The translations under genes and the position numbers were made by a program. The notes beneath the pieces were generated by a model. It saw only the letters and a list, made by a program, of their open reading frames with translations. It was not told the DNA's origin and did not search any database. Below, one piece after another: positions 1 to 5,989 of a stretch of DNA of 8,541 nt. Numbering within the stretch: the stretch's first letter is position 1; each line of letters starts with the position of its first letter. This stretch comes from Alphaproteobacteria bacterium (lineage in GTDB: Bacteria > Pseudomonadota > Alphaproteobacteria > Micropepsales > Micropepsaceae), in assembly GCA_947455695.1 (NCBI GenBank), contig CANGRN010000033.1, forward strand, positions 1 to 8,541, written 5' to 3'.

Positions 1-719
1 ATGCCCTCGCGGCCCGCTTCGACCCGTGCGGCATTGTCGCCGAAGTCGCGGCCCATGATGCGGGCCAGGCGCGGCAGCCGACCGTCCATCAGGTCGGGCT
101 CGGCCGCCAGGTCCAGCGCACGGCGCCCGTCCAATGTCAGGGTGAAGCCGATATCGGGCCGCGCCATGGCCAGCCGCTTGACCATGTCGGTGATGGCCAG
201 ATCTTCGGAGCGGGTGGATTTGAGGAATTTCAGCCTTGCCGGCGTGGCATAGAACAGCTCGCGCACTTCGGCGCGGGTGCCATGCTGGCCCGATGCCAGG
301 AACGCGGCCGGGCGCGGGCCTTCGATCTTGCCGCCATCCACCTTGATCTCGGCTGCTTCCGTGCCGGCCATGCGGCTGGTCAGGCTGAGACGCGCCACCG
401 CACCGATGGAGGGCAACGCTTCGCCGCGAAAACCCATGGTGACGATGTGGGAGAGATCATCCTCGCCGCCCAGTACCGGCAGCTTGGAGGTGGCATGGCG
501 CTCGATCGCCAGGCGCAGGTCGTCGGCGCTCATGCCGATGCCGTCATCTTCCACCAGCAGCAGGTCGGCGCCGCCATTGGAGGCAGCGATGTCGATGCGG
601 GTGGCGCCCGCATCCATCGCATTCTCGACCAGTTCCTTGATCGCGGCGGCGGGACGCTCCACCACTTCGCCGGCGGCGATGCGGTTGACCGTGCCTTCGG
701 AGAGCCGCCGGATCGCCAT
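1..719 (-). CDS. mutL: DNA mismatch repair protein MutL, N-terminal part (3' end cut by window edge)
   Basis: MutL is the GHKL-type ATPase that links MutS mismatch recognition to strand incision. I translated the minus strand from ATG at 719-717, giving 239 complete codons before the window edge. The GHKL ATP-binding motifs are all visible: [12 protein letters not shown] at residues 12-23, KELVEN with E29 and N33 (catalytic Glu and Mg-binding Asn in the family), DDGIGM with D58, RHATSKL at 74-80 and GFRGEAL at 96-102. [12 protein letters not shown] follows in the region where MutL has its transducer domain. The C-terminal dimerisation/endonuclease domain lies outside the window, so whether this MutL is a nuclease cannot be judged here. 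The start codon shares its A with the pgi stop (TGATG), and only a weak GGAAA lies 4 nt upstream, so translation is probably coupled to pgi. The identification is secure; the gene is partial only because of the window boundary. Confidence 0.96.
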   Translation of the reverse strand, partial: MAIRRLSEGTVNRIAAGEVVERPAAAIKELVENAMDAGATRIDIAASNGGADLLLVEDDGIGMSADDLRLAIERHATSKLPVLGGEDDLSHIVTMGFRGEALPSIGAVARLSLTSRMAGTEAAEIKVDGGKIEGPRPAAFLASGQHGTRAEVRELFYATPARLKFLKSTRSEDLAITDMVKRLAMARPDIGFTLTLDGRRALDLAAEPDLMDGRLPRLARIMGRDFGDNAARVEAGREG

Positions 720-2020
720 CAGGTTTCCGCGAGATATTGGCGGGTCAGCACTTTGGCTTCTTCCACGCCCGGCTGATCAAACGGGTCCACGCCCATCAGC
801 CGTCCCATGATGATGGTCTCCAGCATGAAGTGCATCATCAGCGCGCCCACTTCAAACTCGTCCACCCGGGGCATGTGGATCACCCGCACCGGGCGACCAT
901 TCTTGAACAAGGTCTGCGCGGTGGCGCGGGCTTCGGCATCCACCAGATCGCCCAGGGTCTTGCCCGCCAGATACGGCACGCCGATCTGCCTGGCGCGGGC
1001 GGCGGGCACCGAGGCGCCCTCGCCCTTGGTGTCCACCGTCATGATAGTGAACAGCGCATTGCCCGGCCCGTCGCGGAACAACTGCAACTGACTGTGCTGG
1101 TCCACCGGACCCAGCACCGACACCGGCGTGGAGCCCTTGCCGTCCTTGCCCAGGCTTTCCGCCCAGAGCTGCCGCCACCAACCGCCGAAAATCGCCAGCT
1201 TGTCGGCATAGGGCCACAGGATGGTGGTGGCCAGCTTGCCGCTTTCCGCCAAAGCGTGATGCAGCGCCGCGCCACGCGCCACGGCGGAGTCCTGCGCAGT
1301 CCTGGCGTTCAACGTCTGGTCCAGCACCGCCTGCGCGCCCTTGCGCAGCGCCTTGGCATCCAGCTTCATCATCAATGCCGGCAAAAGCCCCACCACCGTC
1401 AGCACCGAATAGCGGCCGCCCACCCCGGTGGGATGATCGAGGGTCGGTGCGCCGATGCTTTCCGCAAAGTCGCGCAAGGGGCTCTGGTGCGGCTCGGTGA
1501 TGATCGTGAAATGCTTCTTGATGTTCTTGACACCGGCCTTCTTCAGCGCCGCTTCCGCCGACAGCACCTGGGACAGGGTCTCGGCGGTGCCGCCGGATTT
1601 GGAAATGCAGATGAAGTGGGTCTTGGTGATATCCAACCCCTTGTCCACCCGCTTGAGCACGCCGCGCCAGCTGAGCGGATCGGGATTGTCGTGGAATTCG
1701 ACAAAGGCGCGCTTGGTGGATTTCTTGCTCAGCACCGTCAGCGCCTGGCCGCCCAGGCTGGAGCCGCCGATGCCCAGCACCGCCACGGTCTTCATGCCCT
1801 TGCCGATGGTCGCCGCCAGGGCCTGCGCTTTCTTGAGGTCATCGGTGCGCGAGGGGATCTGCAACAGTTCCAGCGCCTTGGACTTGTGCTGCGCCCGCAG
1901 CCAGTCCAGCGCATCGTTGGCGCGTGCCAGGGAGGCGTCATAGACCACCTTGGGCGGGGCGCCTTTGCCGGTCAGCGCAAGATCGAGGGAAATGTTCAGC
2001 GGGGATTTTGAGTCTGACAT
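719..2020 (-). CDS. pgi: Glucose-6-phosphate isomerase (short form, 433 aa)
   Basis: This cytoplasmic enzyme interconverts glucose 6-phosphate and fructose 6-phosphate in glycolysis and gluconeogenesis. The two SIS sugar-phosphate-binding domains are evident: GIGGSSLGG at residues 83-91, SKSGGTAET at 140-148, and the family signature [10 protein letters not shown] around 199-208 with R203. Further on come [10 protein letters not shown] with E288, GPVDQHSQ with H309, and the second signature [11 protein letters not shown] ending at K423. These residues correspond to the conserved catalytic Arg, Glu, His and Lys of the family. At 433 residues it belongs to the shorter bacterial isomerases rather than the roughly 550-residue E. 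coli type. The ATG at 2020 has a weak AGAG 7 nt upstream, and the next gene upstream ends 62 nt away. Its TGA overlaps the mutL ATG by one base. The position between an M16 peptidase gene and mutL is not one I would expect from pathway logic. Identity is clear; regulation is unknown. Confidence 0.97.
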   Translation of the reverse strand: MSDSKSPLNISLDLALTGKGAPPKVVYDASLARANDALDWLRAQHKSKALELLQIPSRTDDLKKAQALAATIGKGMKTVAVLGIGGSSLGGQALTVLSKKSTKRAFVEFHDNPDPLSWRGVLKRVDKGLDITKTHFICISKSGGTAETLSQVLSAEAALKKAGVKNIKKHFTIITEPHQSPLRDFAESIGAPTLDHPTGVGGRYSVLTVVGLLPALMMKLDAKALRKGAQAVLDQTLNARTAQDSAVARGAALHHALAESGKLATTILWPYADKLAIFGGWWRQLWAESLGKDGKGSTPVSVLGPVDQHSQLQLFRDGPGNALFTIMTVDTKGEGASVPAARARQIGVPYLAGKTLGDLVDAEARATAQTLFKNGRPVRVIHMPRVDEFEVGALMMHFMLETIIMGRLMGVDPFDQPGVEEAKVLTRQYLAET

Positions 2021-2082
2021 ATGGGCACTCTATCAGAGGGCTTTGCGATACCGCCCCCAGCCTGCCCGATCGTCAACAGGCT
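2021..2082 (-). promoter_or_regulatory. Only intergenic gap of the window; possible weak pgi-mutL promoter
   Basis: The 62 nt between the inactive M16 stop and the pgi start are the only real non-coding stretch. TTGACG at 2076-2071 matches a -35 box, but the best -10-like hexamer, TATCGC at 2050-2045, is 20 nt further on, longer than the usual 16-18. A promoter for pgi-mutL is therefore possible but poorly supported. The -35-like hexamer lies in the loop of the small inverted repeat. Confidence 0.15.
2059..2082 (-). other. Small inverted repeat directly after the inactive M16 gene
   Basis: AGCCTG (2082-2077) and CAGGCT (2064-2059) form a perfect 6-bp stem with a 12-nt loop, starting at the base after the TAA stop. 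No T-run follows (the next bases are G-rich), so it is not a canonical intrinsic terminator. It could be a weak transcript-end or stability hairpin, or chance. Confidence 0.25.
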
Positions 2083-3522
2083 TTAGGGCTTTTTGTCGGC
2101 CTTTGGCGCCGTAACCGGGCCGGTCACAGGCTTGTCAGCGGGCTTTGACGCCGGTGTGACAGGGCCCGGCATGCTCGGCTGGGCCGTGGCGGGGCGGATC
2201 GGCGGGCGGGCTACCGTCGGCGCGCCGCGGCCTTCGGCCGGGCTGCCACCGATGACCACCGTCAACCGCGCCGGATCGAACAGTTTCCTGGATACCCGCT
2301 TCACATCGGCCAGGGTCACTGCCTGGATCATGGCGTTGCGGCGGGCGACATAGCCAATGTCCAGATTCTGGCGCTGGAAGGCGCCCAGCTGGGCCGCGGT
2401 GCCGCTGTTGGAGGCAAAGGCCAGCGGGAAGCTACCGGTCAGATAGGTCTTGGCGTCGTCCAGTTCCTGCTGCGTCGGGCCATTCTTGGCAAACTCGCTC
2501 AACGTGTCGCGCACCACCTGCACGGTCTGGCGAATGGCATCGGCGCGGGTGGCGACCGAGCCCTGCAGGATGCTGGCCTTGCTGTAGGAGGTCAGCGAGG
2601 TGGAGATGCCATAGGTCAGGCCGCGCTTGACCCGCACTTCATCGGTCAGGCGCGAAGAGAAGCCGCCGCCGCCCAGGATGTAATTGGCGACATAGCCGGG
2701 AATGAAATCCGGATCATGGCGCATGATGCCTGGCAGGCCGAAGCTGGCCGTGGGCTGCGGCACCGGCAACGCAATGACATGCACACCCGGCGCACCCAGC
2801 CGTCCGACATTGGGCAGCTGCGGCGCGCTGGCGCCAGACACCGGCTGGAACGTGTCGCCCAGCAGCTTGACCAGCACCGGCGCGGTGATGTCGCCGGCCA
2901 CTGCAACCTTCAACCCGTTCTTGACCCAGTGCGTACGGGCAAAGCTTTTCAGGTCATTGGCAGTGATGGCCGAAATGCTTTCGATCTCGCCATTGACGGG
3001 ATGGGCATAGGCATGACCGCCGAAGAACTGGCGCATGAACCCGCGGGAAGCCACGCGCTGCGGCTCGGCCTGTTCCTGCTGCAGGGACTGGATCATCTGG
3101 GTGCGCACGCGGCTCAGCGCTTCGCCTTCGAAACGCGGATGCGTCAGCGCCAGCTGCAGCAGATGCAGCGCCTCGGGCGCATTTTCCTTGAGGGTGGAAA
3201 TGGAAATGGTCAGGTAATCGCGCTCGGCCCGTGCGGAGAAGGAAATGGCCTTGTTGGCCAGCGCCTCATGAAAGGCCTTGGAGTCCAGATTGCCCGCGCC
3301 CTCATCGATCATGGCGCCGGTGAAGGCGGCCAATCCCGCCTTGCCCGCCGGATCATACGCCGAACCGGCCGGCAGCGAGATGTTGAACGCGACGATGGGA
3401 ACGGTGTGGTCTTCGGCGAACCAGACTTCCGCCCGTTTGCCCAGATCGATGTTCTGGATGCTGGCGGCCTGCACGGGAGCGGCCAGCAAGGTCATGGCGA
3501 GCGCGGCAAGAAGACGTTTCAC
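2083..3522 (-). CDS. Exported M16-family protein lacking the zinc motif; probable regulatory/substrate-binding partner of the adjacent M16 peptidase
   Basis: The protein has 479 aa from a GTG start. This start gives a clean signal peptide (K2, R3, then a hydrophobic stretch and VQA, cleavage about residue 19). It lies 6 nt after GGGAGG and overlaps the upstream stop as GTGA. A longer in-frame extension upstream would only add residues from another frame of the neighbouring gene. Both M16 halves are present, but where the active partner has HxxEH this protein has A66, G69 and A70 in the stretch AGLAAFTGAM, so zinc binding and catalysis should be lost. It keeps RVKRGLTY with R297 and Y304, the spacing of the Arg/Tyr substrate-anchoring pair of M16 enzymes, plus the glycine-rich GGGGFSSRL at 284-292. 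From about residue 428 a low-complexity tail with 13 prolines in residues 430-479 extends past the peptidase fold. Sphingomonas SPH2681/SPH2682 is a known precedent for such a heterodimer. The substrate is unknown. Confidence 0.92.
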   Translation of the reverse strand: MKRLLAALAMTLLAAPVQAASIQNIDLGKRAEVWFAEDHTVPIVAFNISLPAGSAYDPAGKAGLAAFTGAMIDEGAGNLDSKAFHEALANKAISFSARAERDYLTISISTLKENAPEALHLLQLALTHPRFEGEALSRVRTQMIQSLQQEQAEPQRVASRGFMRQFFGGHAYAHPVNGEIESISAITANDLKSFARTHWVKNGLKVAVAGDITAPVLVKLLGDTFQPVSGASAPQLPNVGRLGAPGVHVIALPVPQPTASFGLPGIMRHDPDFIPGYVANYILGGGGFSSRLTDEVRVKRGLTYGISTSLTSYSKASILQGSVATRADAIRQTVQVVRDTLSEFAKNGPTQQELDDAKTYLTGSFPLAFASNSGTAAQLGAFQRQNLDIGYVARRNAMIQAVTLADVKRVSRKLFDPARLTVVIGGSPAEGRGAPTVARPPIRPATAQPSMPGPVTPASKPADKPVTGPVTAPKADKKP

Positions 3523-4925
3523 TTGGCGCCTCCCGGGATCAGGTAACCGGTGACCGCCTGCTTCTTGGACAACAACTGCGCGGCCTTGCGCACATTCTCC
3601 GCGCTGACGGCGCGGATGCGGGCGGGCCATTCATTCACATCGTCCACGGTCAGGCCGATGGTCAGGGCCTGGCCATAGGCGCTCGCCATCGCGAACTGGC
3701 TGTCGCGGCGGAAGGTGACGCCGGCGATCAGCTGGGTCTTCGCGCGCGCCAGATCGGCATCGCGCGGCAGCGCCAATGCGCTGACCCCCAGCACCTGGTC
3801 CATCGCCTTTTCCAGCGCTTCCAGGGTGACGCCGGGGCGCGGCACGGCATAGACCGAGAATTCGGCGGCGTCGCGGACATTGCCGTCGTAGCTGGCGCCC
3901 GCATCGCTGGCCAATTTCTTCTGTTCCACCAGAACGCGGTACAGCACCGAAGTCTGGTCGCCGCCCAGCAGCTGGGCGAAGGTTTCCAGCCCTTCGGCCT
4001 GGCCGGGCGTGCCCACCGCATAGGACGGCACGCGATAAATGCGGCTGAACACCGGCACCCGCGCATCGGCGCGGGTGATGGACATGCGGGTTTCGGCCAA
4101 CCGCGGCGGCTCGGTGAATTCGGCGCGGGGCTGCAGTTCGCGCGCCGCCACCTTGCCATAGGCATCCTGCGCCATCTTGCGCACTTCATCCGGCGTCACA
4201 TCGCCCGCCACCACCAGGATGGCGTTGTTGGGCGCGTAATGATGGTCATAGAAATTCTGCGCCGAAACGCGGTCGATGCGGCGCACTTCCTCGGACCAGC
4301 CGATCACCGGGCGGCCATAGGGATGGGACAGGTGCAAGGCGGCGCGCATCTGCTCGCCCATCAGCGCCTGGGGCTCATTCTCCACCCGCATGCGGCGCTC
4401 TTCCAGCACCACGTCACGCTCGGGCCCGACATGGGAATCGGACAGGTCCAGATTGGCCAGCCGGTCGGCCTCCAGCTTCATGGCCAGCGGCAAGCGGTCC
4501 TTGGCGATCTGTTCGTAGAAGGCGGTGTAGTCATGGTCGGTAAAGGCGTTGGTCTCGCCGCCATTCTTGGCGATGGTCTGGGAAAACAGATCGCCCGGCA
4601 CCGCCTTGGTGCCGCGGAACATCATGTGTTCGAAGAAATGGGCCAGGCCCGAAATGCCCGGCGGATCGTCGACCGCTCCGACCTTGAACCACAGCATCTG
4701 GGTGGCGACGGGGGCGCGATGATCGGGGATCACCAGCACCTGCATGCCGTTGGCCAGCGCGAACTGGAAGGTGTTGTTGCCGGTCTGGCGCGGATTGACC
4801 GGCGCAGGCTGAGACAGCTTGGCGCGATTGGCGGACTTGTCGGTCTGCGCCGAGGCGGACACCGCGGCACAGACAATCGCCATCACGCATGCTGCGCGCA
4901 GAAAAACGGCTTTAGAACCAGTCAA
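3519..4925 (-). CDS. Exported M16-family zinc metallopeptidase (active subunit)
   Basis: The protein has 468 aa and is predicted to be periplasmic. An N-terminal signal peptide (K5 and R10, hydrophobic core, SASA with cleavage near residue 26) precedes the domain. The inverted zinc motif HFFEH is at H96, E99 and H100, inside the M16 signature GLAHFFEHMMFRGT. A downstream ERDVVLEE supplies the third ligand, most likely E176, 76 residues after H100 as in mitochondrial processing peptidase beta. The second half is the non-catalytic M16 domain, but the Arg/Tyr pair seen in the neighbouring protein is replaced here by V333 and S340. The enzyme therefore probably needs the adjacent partner to hold substrate. 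The start is chosen as TTG at 4925-4923: the first downstream ATG (codon 15) would leave too short a signal peptide. A purine-rich GAAGAGAG ends 11 nt before it. The gene overlaps the lipoprotein gene by 14 nt and the next M16 gene by 4 nt. The start is less certain than the identity. Confidence 0.94.
   Translation of the reverse strand: MTGSKAVFLRAACVMAIVCAAVSASAQTDKSANRAKLSQPAPVNPRQTGNNTFQFALANGMQVLVIPDHRAPVATQMLWFKVGAVDDPPGISGLAHFFEHMMFRGTKAVPGDLFSQTIAKNGGETNAFTDHDYTAFYEQIAKDRLPLAMKLEADRLANLDLSDSHVGPERDVVLEERRMRVENEPQALMGEQMRAALHLSHPYGRPVIGWSEEVRRIDRVSAQNFYDHHYAPNNAILVVAGDVTPDEVRKMAQDAYGKVAARELQPRAEFTEPPRLAETRMSITRADARVPVFSRIYRVPSYAVGTPGQAEGLETFAQLLGGDQTSVLYRVLVEQKKLASDAGASYDGNVRDAAEFSVYAVPRPGVTLEALEKAMDQVLGVSALALPRDADLARAKTQLIAGVTFRRDSQFAMASAYGQALTIGLTVDDVNEWPARIRAVSAENVRKAAQLLSKKQAVTGYLIPGGAK
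3529..3534 (-). promoter_or_regulatory. Ribosome-binding site of the inactive M16 gene
   Basis: GGGAGG on the minus strand, 6 nt before the GTG at 3522. It is embedded in the codons for the last residues of the active M16 peptidase. It is the strongest Shine-Dalgarno match in the window and fixes a non-ATG start that is coupled to the upstream stop. Confidence 0.7.
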
Positions 4926-5454
4926 ACCAGCCGCCGCTCTCTTCTTTTTTCACGGGACGCGCCGAGCCAGGCTTCTTGCTGCCCTTGGCGATTTCGGCAT
5001 CGGCGTTGACCGCCTTGCCGGTATCGGGCGTGGCGGCGGTGTTCAGCACCCGGTCGGTGAAGCTGCGGTCGGCATTCTGCACCGCGGCGCGCTGGTCGGC
5101 GTTCAGGCGGGCGCGGATGGCCGGATCGGCGCGCTGGATCTTGGCATTAGCCAGCAGCATCTTTTCGCCCGGCGTGTAGTTGCCGCGCATGCCGTTGGCC
5201 ACGGTCTGGGGATCGACATTGGTGAACAGGGCGGCTTCCGCGTTGCTGGACGGATCGAGCTGGTTGGTCGGCGGCGCGCCGGGCATGGGCGGACGCAGGT
5301 TGAAATCGGGCGGGATCACCAGCGGCGCCTTGGTGGTGACGGCGAACTCGTCCGGCGATTTCTTGTTCAGGCCGGCAACCTTGCGGATGGAATCGCAGCC
5401 GCTCAGCACGACCGTGCAGAGGCCAAGCGCCAAAGCCGCATTCAACAGTTTCAT
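4912..5454 (-). CDS. bamF: DUF3035-family outer-membrane assembly lipoprotein (BamF-like)
   Basis: A small lipoprotein of 180 aa. The signal peptide carries K2, a hydrophobic core and the lipobox LSGC, with C20 as the lipidated cysteine. The mature part begins CDSIRKVAG and contains PDEFAV at 34-39 and PLVIPPDFNLRPP at 44-56. I recognise these as the hallmark of the alphaproteobacterial DUF3035 family, named BamF where it was found with the BAM outer-membrane protein insertion complex. The rest is polar and alanine-rich and ends in an aromatic GGWFDWF. The ATG at 5454 was chosen because GAGGT stands 5 nt upstream and the signal peptide begins there; longer starts would run into lspA. It begins 1 nt after the lspA stop, and LspA is the enzyme that would cleave it. 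D21 at the +2 position would be an inner-membrane retention signal by the E. coli rule, which may not hold here. Family assignment is fairly sure; BAM membership is inferred. Confidence 0.8.
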   Translation of the reverse strand: MKLLNAALALGLCTVVLSGCDSIRKVAGLNKKSPDEFAVTTKAPLVIPPDFNLRPPMPGAPPTNQLDPSSNAEAALFTNVDPQTVANGMRGNYTPGEKMLLANAKIQRADPAIRARLNADQRAAVQNADRSFTDRVLNTAATPDTGKAVNADAEIAKGSKKPGSARPVKKEESGGWFDWF

Positions 5455-5455
5455 T

Positions 5456-5989
5456 TCAGACCTCATGGCCATCGGACGATATTCCCTGGGTTTCAGGCTT
5501 GAGCACATCATACAGGATGGCCACAGCTCCCAGGGTGATCGCCAGATCAGCTATATTGAAGACATACCAGTCATAACCGAAGCCGTAAAAGTGGAAAAAG
5601 TCCGCCACCCGGCCATAGACCAGCCGGTCCACCAGATTGTTCCCCAGCGCGCCCCCGATGATCAGGCCATAGCCGATGGCCAGGGACTGGCTGGTGGCGC
5701 GCCACAAAAGCCAGCTCAGCACGGCCACGGCGGCGATGCTCACCCCCACCAGCGCGGCGGTGCCGGCGGCGCTGGAGGCGGGAAACAGGCCGTAGGAGAT
5801 GCCCGGGTTCCAAACCATCACCAGGTTAAAAAACGGCAAGACCGGGACCGACTGGCCCGGCGCCATATGGGCGAACCCTGCCCCATAGAGCATAAACAGC
5901 TTGGAGCCCTGGTCGGCCGCCAGCGCGAACGCGGCGGCGATCAGTCCGATCTCGCGCGGCTGCAGCCTCATTTTGGTGGACGACGTCAT
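5456..5989 (-). CDS. lspA: Lipoprotein signal peptidase (signal peptidase II)
   Basis: LspA is the inner-membrane aspartyl protease that removes the signal peptide of prolipoproteins after the cysteine has been diacylglycerylated. The product is 177 aa, a usual length, with four hydrophobic segments. The family motifs occur in order: ADQGSK (D26, K30), WNPGISYGLF (N61), GGALGNNLVDRLVYGRVADF with catalytic D121, and FNIADLAITLG with catalytic D148. The start is ATG at 5989, with GGAG 5 nt upstream and overlapping the ileS stop as ATGA. The reading frame stays open further upstream, but that part lies inside ileS and is a shadow. A second Met at codon 7 is possible but lacks the same coupling. 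ileS-lspA adjacency is widespread in bacteria. The short cytoplasmic tail ends GHEV, and its last codons contain the ribosome-binding site for the following lipoprotein gene. Confidence 0.97.
   Translation of the reverse strand: MTSSTKMRLQPREIGLIAAAFALAADQGSKLFMLYGAGFAHMAPGQSVPVLPFFNLVMVWNPGISYGLFPASSAAGTAALVGVSIAAVAVLSWLLWRATSQSLAIGYGLIIGGALGNNLVDRLVYGRVADFFHFYGFGYDWYVFNIADLAITLGAVAILYDVLKPETQGISSDGHEV
5460..5464 (-). promoter_or_regulatory. Ribosome-binding site of the DUF3035 lipoprotein gene
   Basis: GAGGT on the minus strand, 5 nt before ATG at 5454. It spans the end of lspA and decides the start that yields the lipoprotein signal peptide. Confidence 0.6.

Noticed and set aside
737..2011. 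Long plus-strand open frame (424 codons) covering nearly the whole of pgi in antisense
   Set aside because: It mirrors pgi, is rich in His, Gln, Arg and Gly with no recognisable domain, and is the usual antisense artefact of GC-rich codon use.
2059..2082. Rho-independent terminator after the M16 pair
   Set aside because: The stem is only 6 bp with a 12-nt loop, and G-rich sequence rather than a T-run follows it; kept only as a low-confidence hairpin.
2716..3546. Plus-strand open frame of 276 codons opposite the inactive M16 gene
   Set aside because: No domain or ribosome-binding signal stands out, and the minus strand holds a well-supported M16 protein over the same bases.
3523..3630. Longer start for the inactive M16 protein, 36 codons upstream of the GTG
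   Set aside because: The extension is an Arg-rich shadow of the preceding M16 gene and would bury the signal peptide; the GTG has the strongest ribosome-binding site in the window.
4944..4950. AAAAAAG run near the end of the lipoprotein gene as a programmed -1 frameshift site
   Set aside because: The reading frame is AAA AAA GAA, not the phase needed for a canonical slippery site, and the following M16 gene lies in the +1 frame, so a -1 slip would not fuse the products.
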